A DNA stretch of 38,423 nucleotides from Pseudomonas sp. GM49 (lineage in GTDB: Bacteria > Pseudomonadota > Gammaproteobacteria > Pseudomonadales > Pseudomonadaceae), in NCBI RefSeq assembly GCF_000282355.1, contig NZ_AKJL01000278.1, positions 1 to 38,423 of the forward strand, written 5' to 3'. The notes beneath the pieces are model-generated. The model saw only the letters and a program-made list of their open reading frames with translations, was not told the origin of the DNA and made no database searches. Below are positions 25,188 to 32,303 of this stretch, in pieces; the first letter of the stretch is position 1; every line of letters starts with the position of its first letter. The translations under genes were made by a program, and so were the position numbers.

Positions 25188-25288
25188 GTCAAATAACTCC
25201 AATGCGTTTGATGGGAGCCATTGTCGACAGTTGCCCACGAGTGAGACAAACTCATTTTATTATTGATGATCACAAGTTCTTCTCATGA

Positions 25289-25477
25289 TCGAAGGCGCTG
25301 CGCAACCGGCGCTGGATGGACACCTGGCTCAACGCGCGCCCCCCCGATGTTCAACCTGCACCTGAAAAAACCACCGGCGTGACCGAACCATGGCGTGTGC
25401 GTAAACCGGGCGTCGATGGCATCATCACTCGCTACGAAGGTTTCGATGCCCGCCCCCCTCTGATCGGCCAAGGAATA
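25289..25477 (+). pseudogene. phuS: Frameshifted 3' relic of haem-degrading factor phuS/hmuS
   Basis: Conserved C-terminal HmuS/PhuS pieces appear in two frames. TWLN is in one frame (25322-25333). FNLHL is in the +1 frame (25350-25364). VRKPGVDGIITRYEGFDA returns in the first frame (from about 25394). In intact HmuS these form W-(F/L)-N-x-LDP-x-FNLHL followed by a VxRKPTxDG(V/I)(V/I)TxxExFDA stretch. The shifts fall at a run of seven C (25339-25345) and a run of six A (25365-25370). Nothing of the gene's first three quarters remains before metE. An 82-residue open frame (25316-25564) crosses this relic and the next but is not a real gene. The relic sits exactly where phuS lies in intact phuSTUVW loci. 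Confidence 0.68.
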
Positions 25478-25483
25478 GTCCCG

Positions 25484-25564
25484 ATGCGTATCAAAACACT
25501 GCTGGTCTGTGCCATGGCGTTCTACCCGGACGCCACAGCGCAGGCCGCCGGGATCAACCCATGA
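25484..25564 (+). pseudogene. phuT: Internally deleted relic of haem-binding protein phuT/hmuT
   Basis: A 26-codon open frame with AAGGA nine bases upstream. It starts like a HmuT signal peptide (MRIKTLLVCAMA) and ends with a stop whose ATGA overlaps the start of the permease gene, as a complete phuT would. About 240 codons of the solute-binding protein are missing. The simplest reading is a large in-frame deletion that kept the translation start and the coupled stop. It could still be translated as a leader that couples to the permease. Similarity over so few residues is weak; position and overlap carry the call. Confidence 0.55.
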
Positions 25565-26592
25565 CGGCCATTTTTCGGCCGCGTCCGACCTTGATCTTTT
25601 TGCTGCTATTGCTGGTGCTGGTGTTCTGGCTGTCCCTGGCCCTCGGGCCAGTCAGCCTGCCGCTGGGCGATACCTTGCAGGCCGGGATGCGTCTGCTGGG
25701 GTTGCCGCTGGACGGTGGCGACACGCAACAGGCGGAGCTGATCCTGGGGCAGATTCGCCTGCCGCGCAGTTTGCTCGGCATCGCCGTGGGTTCGGTACTG
25801 GCGTTGTCCGGCGTGGCGATGCAGGGGTTGTTCCGCAACCCCTTGGCCGATCCGGGTCTGGTTGGCGTCTCGGGTGGTGCTGCGCCCGGTGCCGCCCTTG
25901 CCATCGTCGGCGGCAGCCTGCTCGGTGGCTTGCCGCCGGCGATCGAACCTTATCTGCTGTCGGTCAGCGCCTTCGCCGGTGGCTTGATCGTGACGGCAGT
26001 GGTGTATCGCTTCGGTCGCCGCGACGGGCAAACCGACGTTGCCACCATGCTGTTGGCGGGTGTGGCGATGACGGCCATGGCCGGTGCCGGGCTGTTCACC
26101 TACCTGGCCGATGATGCGACCTTACGCACCCTGACGTTCTGGAACCTGGGCAGCCTCAACGGTGCCAGCTATCCGCGCCTGTGGCCGTTGCTGATCGTCA
26201 CCCTGGGCGTGGCGTTGTGGTTGCCACGTCGGGCGGCGGCGCTCAATGCGATGCTGCTGGGCGAATCGGAGGCCCGTCACCTGGGCTTCGACATCGAGCG
26301 GATCAAGCTTGAGCTGGTGCTGTGCACGGCGCTCGGCGTCGGCGCGGCCGTCGCGGCGGCCGGCCTGATCGGCTTTATCGGTCTGGTGGTGCCGCATCTG
26401 ATGCGCCTGCTGGTCGGCCCGGATCACCGGGTGTTGCTGCCTGCTTCGTTACTGGCCGGTGCCAGCCTGCTGTTGCTGGCCGATCTGGCCGCGCGCCTGC
26501 TGTTGGCGCCGGCCGAATTGCCGATCGGCATCGTGACCGCACTGATCGGCACGCCGTTCTTTCTTTATCTGCTGGTACGAGGGCGTTCCTGA
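25561..26592 (+). CDS. hmuU: FecCD-family haem ABC permease HmuU/PhuU
   Basis: A 343-residue BtuC/FecCD-type permease with about ten transmembrane helices. Family marks are the [20 protein letters not shown] entry, [19 protein letters not shown], and the cytoplasmic coupling loop [20 protein letters not shown]. It moves haem or another iron chelate across the inner membrane together with the HmuV ATPase. Its ATG overlaps the stop of the phuT relic and its stop overlaps hmuV. No frame damage is visible even though its binding-protein gene is gone. Cobalamin or siderophore transport is possible; the downstream PhuW-like gene favours haem. Confidence 0.85.
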   Translation: MTAIFRPRPTLIFLLLLLVLVFWLSLALGPVSLPLGDTLQAGMRLLGLPLDGGDTQQAELILGQIRLPRSLLGIAVGSVLALSGVAMQGLFRNPLADPGLVGVSGGAAPGAALAIVGGSLLGGLPPAIEPYLLSVSAFAGGLIVTAVVYRFGRRDGQTDVATMLLAGVAMTAMAGAGLFTYLADDATLRTLTFWNLGSLNGASYPRLWPLLIVTLGVALWLPRRAAALNAMLLGESEARHLGFDIERIKLELVLCTALGVGAAVAAAGLIGFIGLVVPHLMRLLVGPDHRVLLPASLLAGASLLLLADLAARLLLAPAELPIGIVTALIGTPFFLYLLVRGRS

Positions 26593-27359
26593 TGCTGCGG
26601 GCAAACAACCTGCTGGTACGTCGTGGCAACCGCACGGTACTGGCGAACATCGATATCGAGTTGCGCCCGGGTGAAGTGCTGGGTGTGCTGGGGCCGAACG
26701 GCGCCGGCAAAAGCACCCTGCTCGCTGCTTTGTGCGGCGAGCTGACAGCCAGCGAAGGCACGGTCAGGCTCGACGAGCGTCTACTCGCGGACTGGCCGGG
26801 CCAGGAGCGGGCCAGGCGCCTGGCTGTGCTGCCGCAGAGCTCGAGCCTGAACTTTGCGTTCTCGGTCAATGAAGTCGTGGGCATGGGGCGCTTGCCTCAC
26901 GCCAGCGGCCGCGTGCGCGATGCCGAAATCGTCGCCAAGGCGCTTTCATCGGCCGATGCGCTTCATCTTGCCGGGCGCAGTTATCTGGCCCTGTCCGGCG
27001 GTGAACGCCAGCGCGTGCATCTGGCGCGGGTGCTCGCTCAACTCTGGCCGGGTGCCGAAGGGCAAACCCTGCTGCTCGATGAACCGACGTCGATGCTCGA
27101 TCCGTTGCACCAGCACACCATTTTGCAAGCCGTGCGCGACTTCGCCGAGCACGGTGCAGCGGTGCTGGTGATTCTGCACGACCTCAATCTGGCTGCACGT
27201 TACTGCGATCAACTACTGTTGTTGCAACAGGGCCTGCCCCACGCCTACGGTCCACCGGCAGAGGTGTTGACCGCCGAGGCGCTGGCAGCGGTGTATGGGC
27301 TGGAAGTGCTGATTCAGCAGCATCCGGAACGCGGCCACCCTTTGATCATCGCGCGCTGA
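26592..27359 (+). CDS. hmuV: Haem ABC transporter ATP-binding protein HmuV/PhuV
   Basis: A 255-residue ABC ATPase. Walker A is GPNGAGKST, the Q-loop lies in [12 protein letters not shown], the signature is [15 protein letters not shown], Walker B is [11 protein letters not shown], and the H-loop is [12 protein letters not shown]. The N terminus ([20 protein letters not shown]) is typical of HmuV. Its ATG shares one base with the permease stop (TGATG). A longer open frame upstream lies inside the permease gene and is not used. All catalytic motifs are present, so the ATPase should be functional. Confidence 0.9.
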   Translation: MLRANNLLVRRGNRTVLANIDIELRPGEVLGVLGPNGAGKSTLLAALCGELTASEGTVRLDERLLADWPGQERARRLAVLPQSSSLNFAFSVNEVVGMGRLPHASGRVRDAEIVAKALSSADALHLAGRSYLALSGGERQRVHLARVLAQLWPGAEGQTLLLDEPTSMLDPLHQHTILQAVRDFAEHGAAVLVILHDLNLAARYCDQLLLLQQGLPHAYGPPAEVLTAEALAAVYGLEVLIQQHPERGHPLIIAR

Positions 27360-27410
27360 TACGCTCCCTCTTCTGTCATCGAGGGGGCACCTATCCAGAA
27401 AGGAAAACCG

Positions 27411-28298
27411 ATGCGCTTTCTGTTGCTCTGTGCGTTCAGCCTGTTGGCTGCCTGCCAAACCACTCATCAGGTCACACCGCCTCCGGCGCCCATCGCCCCG
27501 CAAGGCCGTGATCACACCGACCTCGGGGTCATCCGCGAACTGGCTACCGGTCGCACGCTGACACCGCAGGAACTGGTCGAACGCCTGGCCGTTGCGCCGC
27601 GCGTTCTGGTCGGTGAACAGCACGACAACCCGGATCACCACGCCCTGCAATTGTGGTTGCTGCGCGAGCTGGCGGCACAACGTGCCCAGGGCAGCCTGCT
27701 GATGGAAATGCTCAATCCCGATCAACAGGCCAGGGTCGATGCCGCGCAAGCCGCGGCCCGCGCCGGCCAGCCACCGATCGATGCGTTCAAGGCGCTGGCC
27801 TGGCAGGCCAATTGGGACTGGAGCGTCTATGGTGCACTCGTCACTTACGCGCTGCGACAACCGTATCCGCTGTTGGCGGCGAACCTGGACCGCGCGCAGA
27901 TCATGCAGGTCTACAAACAGCGCCCGGTTTTGAAAGGCGAAGCGTCCACCACTGAACAGGTGCAGGCGACCTTGCTGGACGACATCCGCCAATCCCATTG
28001 CGGCCTGCTGCCCGAAGCGCAGATGCCGGCCATGCTCGCCGTGCAGCAACAACGTGACCGGCGCATGGCCGAACGCCTGATGGCCGCGCCGACACCAGCG
28101 ATGCTGCTGGCCGGTGCCTTTCACGTGCGCAAGGATCTGGGCGTGCCACTGCACCTGAAGGACCTGGGTGCCGGTGAAGGAAATGCGGTGCTGATCCTGG
28201 CCGAGGCGGGCAAGACCGTGACCGCCGACAGTGCGGATTACGTGTGGTACACGGCGGCGCAGCCGGAACAGGATTTTTGCGCGCAGCTGCGTCGTTAA
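27411..28298 (+). CDS. phuW: ChaN-family haem-binding lipoprotein PhuW
   Basis: A 295-residue lipoprotein: signal peptide with lipobox LLAAC and acylated C15. The ChaN/DUF399 domain follows, with RVLVGEQHDNPDHHALQLWL, LLMEMLNPDQQA and LLAGAFHVRKDLGVPLHL. ChaN-type proteins bind haem and sit in haem/iron uptake loci. As the fifth gene after the phuS and phuT relics it completes the phuSTUVW order. AAGGAAAACCG precedes the ATG, 51 bp after hmuV. Confidence 0.85.
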   Translation: MRFLLLCAFSLLAACQTTHQVTPPPAPIAPQGRDHTDLGVIRELATGRTLTPQELVERLAVAPRVLVGEQHDNPDHHALQLWLLRELAAQRAQGSLLMEMLNPDQQARVDAAQAAARAGQPPIDAFKALAWQANWDWSVYGALVTYALRQPYPLLAANLDRAQIMQVYKQRPVLKGEASTTEQVQATLLDDIRQSHCGLLPEAQMPAMLAVQQQRDRRMAERLMAAPTPAMLLAGAFHVRKDLGVPLHLKDLGAGEGNAVLILAEAGKTVTADSADYVWYTAAQPEQDFCAQLRR

Positions 28299-28637
28299 GC
28301 TTAAGCGAAACATTATGGCGAGGGGGCTTGCCCCCGTTGGACTACGAAGTAGTCCCAAATACAGGCAATGCGGTTTGTCAGGTAAACCGCGTGCATCTGA
28401 TTGGCGACCGCTTCGCGGCCGAACGGGGGCAAGCCCCCTCGCCACAACCCCCCCCTCGCCACAGGTGTCGGCTTGCCTTCAACCTCCGGCGCGACACTAT
28501 GTCACGCCTCAGCACCGGTCCAATGGTCGTATCCGCCCCTCCAGCACCGACACAGTTTGTTAACATCCACCCGGTTTTTTCGTCTGTACAGTCACCACGC
28601 TGTCAGTTTCAGCCTGTTCAACAGGATGCTTTTTTCC
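28299..28637. other. Intergenic region before the Sco1-like gene
   Basis: This 339-bp gap holds a pair of second-family REP elements (28314-28446), a partial third copy (CCCCCCCTCGCCACA) and about 180 bp that should contain the promoter of the sco1-like/PCuAC pair. No clear promoter elements could be assigned. Confidence 0.5.
28314..28446. repeat. Inverted pair of the GAGGGGGCTTGCCCCCGTT repeat family
   Basis: Cores at 28314-28338 and 28422-28446 face each other, the same family as at 17834-17952. The second is followed at once by a truncated copy of its own end. Confidence 0.88.
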
Positions 28638-29243
28638 ATGAGTACTTTGTATACCCGCCGAACTGTCCTGCAAGGCATGGGCCTGTTGAGCCTGGGCCTG
28701 CTCGCCGGTTGCGACGACAGCAGCAAGCTGTCGTTCAAGTACGGCAAAGACCTCAGCGACAAGATCATGGGGCGCAACTTCAAGCTCAAGGACGCTCAGG
28801 GCGAAACCAGGATGCTGGGCAGCTATCGCGGCCTGATGCCGATGGTGTTCTTCGGTTTTACCCAATGCCCGGCCGTGTGCCCGACCACCCTGGCGCGTGC
28901 CGCGCAGGCCAAGAAGCTGATGGGTCGCGATGGCGAAAGGCTGCAGGTGGTCTTCATCACTCTGGACCCTGAACGCGACACACCCGAGATGCTCGACAAG
29001 TACGTCAAGGCCTTCGACCCGAGTTTCGAAGCGCTGTATGGCACGCTGGAAGAAACCGCCGCCACCGCCAAGGAGTTCGGCGTGTTCTTTGAAAAGGTCC
29101 CGAGCGGCGATACCTATACCCTCTCCCATACCGCGACCAGTTTTGTCTTCGACTCCCGGGGCAATCTGCGCCTGGGACTGTCCACGTCCCTGACAGCCAA
29201 AGAGTGCGCAGAAGACCTGCTCACCGTGATGGAGATTTGCTGA
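28638..29243 (+). CDS. Sco1/SenC-family copper-delivery lipoprotein
   Basis: A 201-residue thioredoxin-fold lipoprotein. The N terminus combines a twin-arginine-like YTRRTVLQG with a lipobox LAGC (C25). The copper-binding CPAVCP has cysteines at 77 and 81, and the later histidine in TYTLSHTATSF is the third ligand. Sco proteins deliver copper to, or reduce the cysteines of, the CuA site of cytochrome c oxidase. I use the ATG at 28638; an in-frame ATG at 28626 would add four residues. The stop is one base before the PCuAC gene, so the two are co-translated. Confidence 0.9.
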   Translation: MSTLYTRRTVLQGMGLLSLGLLAGCDDSSKLSFKYGKDLSDKIMGRNFKLKDAQGETRMLGSYRGLMPMVFFGFTQCPAVCPTTLARAAQAKKLMGRDGERLQVVFITLDPERDTPEMLDKYVKAFDPSFEALYGTLEETAATAKEFGVFFEKVPSGDTYTLSHTATSFVFDSRGNLRLGLSTSLTAKECAEDLLTVMEIC

Positions 29244-29244
29244 A

Positions 29245-29754
29245 ATGAATGCCCCGCAGGCTAAAACGCGTTTCGCACAGCATTGCAAGCAACTGGCGCT
29301 GGGCTTGTCCCTGGTCGGCCTGGCCTTTCAGGTATCGGCACAAACCCGGGTCGACGACGCCTGGGTCCGCGCCACCGTGGCCGGCCAGCCGTCGAGCGGT
29401 GCCTTCATGACCGTCACCGCGAGCAGCGACAGCAAACTGCTGAGCGTGCAAACACCAGTGGCAGGGCTGGTGCAGATTCATGCAATGAGCATGAAAGACG
29501 ACGTGATGAAAATGCAGCAGGTGGACGCCGTGGTACTGCCGGCCGGAAAAGCGGTGAGCCTGGATCCCAATGGCTACCACATCATGCTCATGAACCTGAC
29601 GGGCCAGATCAAGGAAGGCGACAAGGTGCCGCTGACCCTGACCGTGGAAGACGCCAAGGGTGATAAAGAGTCGATCCAGGTTGAAGCCGTTGCCAAGGCG
29701 ATTGGCACCATGGATCACAGCGCGATGATGCATGATCACAGCAAGATGAATTGA
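29245..29754 (+). CDS. PCu(A)C periplasmic copper chaperone
   Basis: A 169-residue secreted chaperone (signal peptide ending near QVSA, about residue 32). The copper(I) motif is exact: H79, M90, H112 and M114, the HM-x10-M-x21-HxM spacing. The C-terminal tail is rich in Met and His (DHSAMMHDHSKM), a second likely copper site. With the upstream Sco1-like lipoprotein it should supply copper for cytochrome oxidase assembly. A bidirectional terminator follows. Confidence 0.92.
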   Translation: MNAPQAKTRFAQHCKQLALGLSLVGLAFQVSAQTRVDDAWVRATVAGQPSSGAFMTVTASSDSKLLSVQTPVAGLVQIHAMSMKDDVMKMQQVDAVVLPAGKAVSLDPNGYHIMLMNLTGQIKEGDKVPLTLTVEDAKGDKESIQVEAVAKAIGTMDHSAMMHDHSKMN

Positions 29755-29798
29755 TTTCCCCGTCAGTTAAAACACAGAACCTGTGGGGCGAGCCTTTC

Positions 29799-29838
29799 AG
29801 GTCTTGGCGACAACCCATGTCATTCGCCAAGACCTTTT
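29799..29838. terminator. Bidirectional terminator between PCuAC and ohr
   Basis: A 12-bp perfect stem, AGGTCTTGGCGA (29799-29810) with TCGCCAAGACCT (29824-29835), followed by further T residues on the plus strand and an A-rich flank serving the minus strand. It lies between convergent genes. Confidence 0.85.
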
Positions 29839-29847
29839 CATGTCAAC

Positions 29848-30264
29848 TCAAACGAGCTTGAGCACCACGTTGATGTTGTTGCGCGTGGCTTTCGAGTACG
29901 GGCAATACTGGTGCCCGGTGTCGACGATCTTTTGCGCGGTTTCACGATCCAGCCCTGGCAGGCTGACATTGAGCCGCGCCTGCAGCAGGTAGCCGCCTTC
30001 ATTGGTGCCCAGGTCGACTTCGGCGTCAACGGCCACATCCTTGGGCAACGCCACTTTCATTTCCCTGGCCGCCACTTGCATGGCACCGATGAAACAGGCT
30101 GACCAGCCGGCAGAGAACAGTTGCTCGGGGTTAGTACCGCCACCGCCCGCACCTGGCGACGACAGTTTCACATCGAGGATCCCGTCGGAGCTGCGGGATG
30201 CGCCGTCACGCCCGCCCGTGGTGTGGGTTTTGGCGGTGTACAACACTTTATCGATCTGGTTCAT
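29848..30264 (-). CDS. ohr: Organic hydroperoxide resistance protein Ohr
   Basis: A 138-residue Ohr/OsmC-fold thiol peroxidase. The peroxidatic cysteine is C57 (WSACFIGA), the resolving cysteine C121 (GHQYCPYSKATR), and the conserved arginine R20 lies in TGGRDGASRSSDG. It reduces organic hydroperoxides in the cytosol with lipoyl or thiol donors. A near-perfect CAGGAGGT precedes the ATG. The regulator ohrR is not adjacent. Confidence 0.93.
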   Translation of the reverse strand: MNQIDKVLYTAKTHTTGGRDGASRSSDGILDVKLSSPGAGGGGTNPEQLFSAGWSACFIGAMQVAAREMKVALPKDVAVDAEVDLGTNEGGYLLQARLNVSLPGLDRETAQKIVDTGHQYCPYSKATRNNINVVLKLV

Positions 30265-30381
30265 GGTGACCTCCTGATTGAGTTGTAAAAAACCGGTTTA
30301 ACGCCCCGTCTTCACGGGAATGGTCAATCAATATAGACGTCACAAGCCCACACGGTGGTTGAGCCGACCGGTGCCCGCTTT

Positions 30382-30711
30382 TTACTTTCGCGCCAACTTG
30401 TACCTGACACAGTCCTCATAAAAGCTCTGCCGTACAGCAGTCGGTTTCAATCGCGACGGACTGTCATAAGTTTGTTCTGTAATGCCAAGTGCCATCATGC
30501 GCATCCAGGATTTGGCGAACTTGTAGACCTGGATTTTCTGGCGGGCAGCATACAGTGAAACGCCCGAGAGCTTGAGTTCCTGTGCCCTTGCAGCGGTGCC
30601 AGCCCCCCAACTGCACATGTACTTATCATTGCTGGCCAGTTCTTTGGCTTGAGCCGAATGAGCTATACCCGCAACAACTAGCGGAATTAACGCGATCCAT
30701 ATCTTGCGCAT
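30382..30711 (-). CDS. Small periplasmic protein of unknown function
   Basis: A 109-residue protein with a clear signal peptide (cleavage after AHSAQA, about residue 22). The mature part is basic and has two cysteines, one in YMCSWGAGTAARAQ and one near the C terminus (YEDCVRYKL), which could form a disulfide. I do not recognise the family. AGGTCAAG precedes its ATG. It sits alone between ohr and the antiporter operon. Codon use looks less GC-rich than in its neighbours. Confidence 0.6.
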   Translation of the reverse strand: MRKIWIALIPLVVAGIAHSAQAKELASNDKYMCSWGAGTAARAQELKLSGVSLYAARQKIQVYKFAKSWMRMMALGITEQTYDSPSRLKPTAVRQSFYEDCVRYKLARK

Positions 30712-30807
30712 CTTGACCTATTTAAGCGGTTGAAAATGAACTAATTTTGCTGAGGATTTTTAAACTTGTGGGCCAGCATCGTGCCTTTTCTGCAAATTAA
30801 TGCAAAA

Positions 30808-30857
30808 AAGAAATGGATAACGCCATTTCTTGCGAGTTTTCAATCCTTTGCTATAGC
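30808..30857 (+). promoter_or_regulatory. Promoter and candidate operator for the antiporter-decarboxylase operon
   Basis: A possible sigma-70 promoter has TTGCGA at 30830-30835, a 16-bp spacer and TATAGC at 30852-30857. A perfect 9-bp inverted repeat, AAGAAATGG (30808-30816) and CCATTTCTT (30823-30831), ends on the first two bases of the -35. That position suits a repressor or activator site. The ATG of the antiporter is at 30894. Confidence 0.5.
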
Positions 30858-30893
30858 TAAGACTCTCAATCGCCAACTAAGTGAGGCAACGGA

Positions 30894-32303
30894 ATGTCAG
30901 TCGCAAAGAAAATGAGTGTGGGGCAACTGACAATGTTGACCGCCGTCAACATGTTGGGGTCAGGTATTGTGCTACTACCAACAAAACTGGCGGAAGTCGG
31001 TGCAATTTCGATCCTTTCCTGGCTGGTGACGGCCACTGGCTCACTCGCTCTGGCCTACGCCTTTGCGCGATGCGGGATGCTCAGCCGCAAGACAGGCGGC
31101 ATGGGCGGTTATGCCGAATATACGTTCGGTAAGGCGGGCAACTACATCACCAACTACACCTACGGTCTGTCGCTGTTGATTGCCAACGTGGCGATCAGTA
31201 TTACCGCGGTCGGCTATATCCAGGTGTTGTTCGGGATAAAACTCGATTCCCTTCAAGTAGGTCTGGCGACTATTGCCCTGTTGTGGATCACCACCTTCGC
31301 CAACTTTGGCGGCGCGCGCATTACTGGCCGCATTGGCGCGATCACTGTCTGGGGTGTGATTGCACCGGTGGTGCTGGTATCCACGGTGGGCTGGTTCTGG
31401 TTCGACAGCAGCGTGTATGCCGCAGGCTGGAACCCCCACGACAAGGGCTGGTTCGAAGCGGCAGGCGCCTCGGTGGCAATTACCCTGTGGGCCTTCCTCG
31501 GTCTGGAATCGGCTTGCGCCAACACCGACGCGGTGGAGAACCCTGAGCGCAATGTACCGATCGCGGTGCTGGGCGGCACCCTGGGTGCGGCGGTGATCTA
31601 CATCGTCTCCACCAACGTCATCTTCGGTATCGTCGGCAACGAAGAACTGGTCGCGTCCACCGCGCCGTTCGGCCTGGTGTTCGCCAAGATGTTCACCCCA
31701 ATGGTCGGCGACATCGTGATGGCGGCCATGGTGCTCGCCTGCATCGGTTCGCTGCTGGGTTGGCAGTTCACGATTGCCCAGGTGTACAAAAGCTCGGCCG
31801 ACACCGGTTACTTCCTGTCGATCTTCGCCAAGGCCAACAAGGCGGGTACGCCGATTGTCGGCATGCTGGTACTGCTCGCTGCACAGACCGCACTGGCCCT
31901 GCTCACCATCAGCCCCGACCTGAGCAAGCAGTTCGACACCCTGGTCAACCTCGCGGTGGTGACCAACCTGGTGCCTTACATCCTGTCCATGGCCGCGCTG
32001 ATGACCATGCAGAAAGTCTCCAACGTGCCGGAAGGCAAGGCACTGGTGACCAACGTCATTGCCCTGATCGCGGCGGCCTACAGCTACCTGGCGCTGTACA
32101 GCTCCGGTGAGCAGGCCCTGATGCTGGGCGGCGTGGCCACGATCGTTGGTTACACCCTGTTCGGTTTCGTCAACAACCGTCTGATCCGTCTCGAAGCTCT
32201 CAACAACAGCGTACCGACGCAAACCGTCAGCGCGCAGCACCTCACTGCCGAGCCAGTGCCGGTAAACAATCTGAGTAAAACCACTATGGAGGTTCAAGCA
32301 TGA
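30894..32303 (+). CDS. PotE/AdiC-type amino acid:polyamine antiporter
   Basis: A 469-residue APC-superfamily antiporter with about twelve transmembrane segments. The first segment has the characteristic NMLGSGIVLLPTKLAEVG, followed by MSRK/GGMGGYAEYTFG-like loops and the ACANTDAVENPERNVP loop. PotE, CadB and AdiC proteins exchange a basic amino acid for its decarboxylation product. It overlaps the decarboxylase gene by four bases (ATGA), so the two make a classical import, decarboxylation and export pair. Which of ornithine, lysine or arginine is used cannot be fixed from sequence alone. Confidence 0.9.
   Translation: MSVAKKMSVGQLTMLTAVNMLGSGIVLLPTKLAEVGAISILSWLVTATGSLALAYAFARCGMLSRKTGGMGGYAEYTFGKAGNYITNYTYGLSLLIANVAISITAVGYIQVLFGIKLDSLQVGLATIALLWITTFANFGGARITGRIGAITVWGVIAPVVLVSTVGWFWFDSSVYAAGWNPHDKGWFEAAGASVAITLWAFLGLESACANTDAVENPERNVPIAVLGGTLGAAVIYIVSTNVIFGIVGNEELVASTAPFGLVFAKMFTPMVGDIVMAAMVLACIGSLLGWQFTIAQVYKSSADTGYFLSIFAKANKAGTPIVGMLVLLAAQTALALLTISPDLSKQFDTLVNLAVVTNLVPYILSMAALMTMQKVSNVPEGKALVTNVIALIAAAYSYLALYSSGEQALMLGGVATIVGYTLFGFVNNRLIRLEALNNSVPTQTVSAQHLTAEPVPVNNLSKTTMEVQA

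Noticed and set aside
22941..25196. A 751-codon open frame antisense to metE
   Set aside because: It has no recognisable domains, is rich in His, Gln, Val and Arg, and mirrors a full MetE on the other strand. High-GC codon bias readily opens such frames.
25242..25254. TGAG-N5-CTCA inverted repeat upstream of metE as a MetR site
   Set aside because: It is close in spacing to the MetR half-site pattern TGAA-N5-TTCA but differs in both arms, and no metR gene is adjacent. Too weak to list.
25316..25564. An 82-codon frame as a genuine small gene
   Set aside because: It joins the end of a phuS relic to a phuT relic; the known motifs lie in more than one frame.
30265..30381. OhrR operator upstream of ohr
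   Set aside because: Only a partial TACAA-like half-site is visible and there is no adjacent ohrR, so I do not call it.
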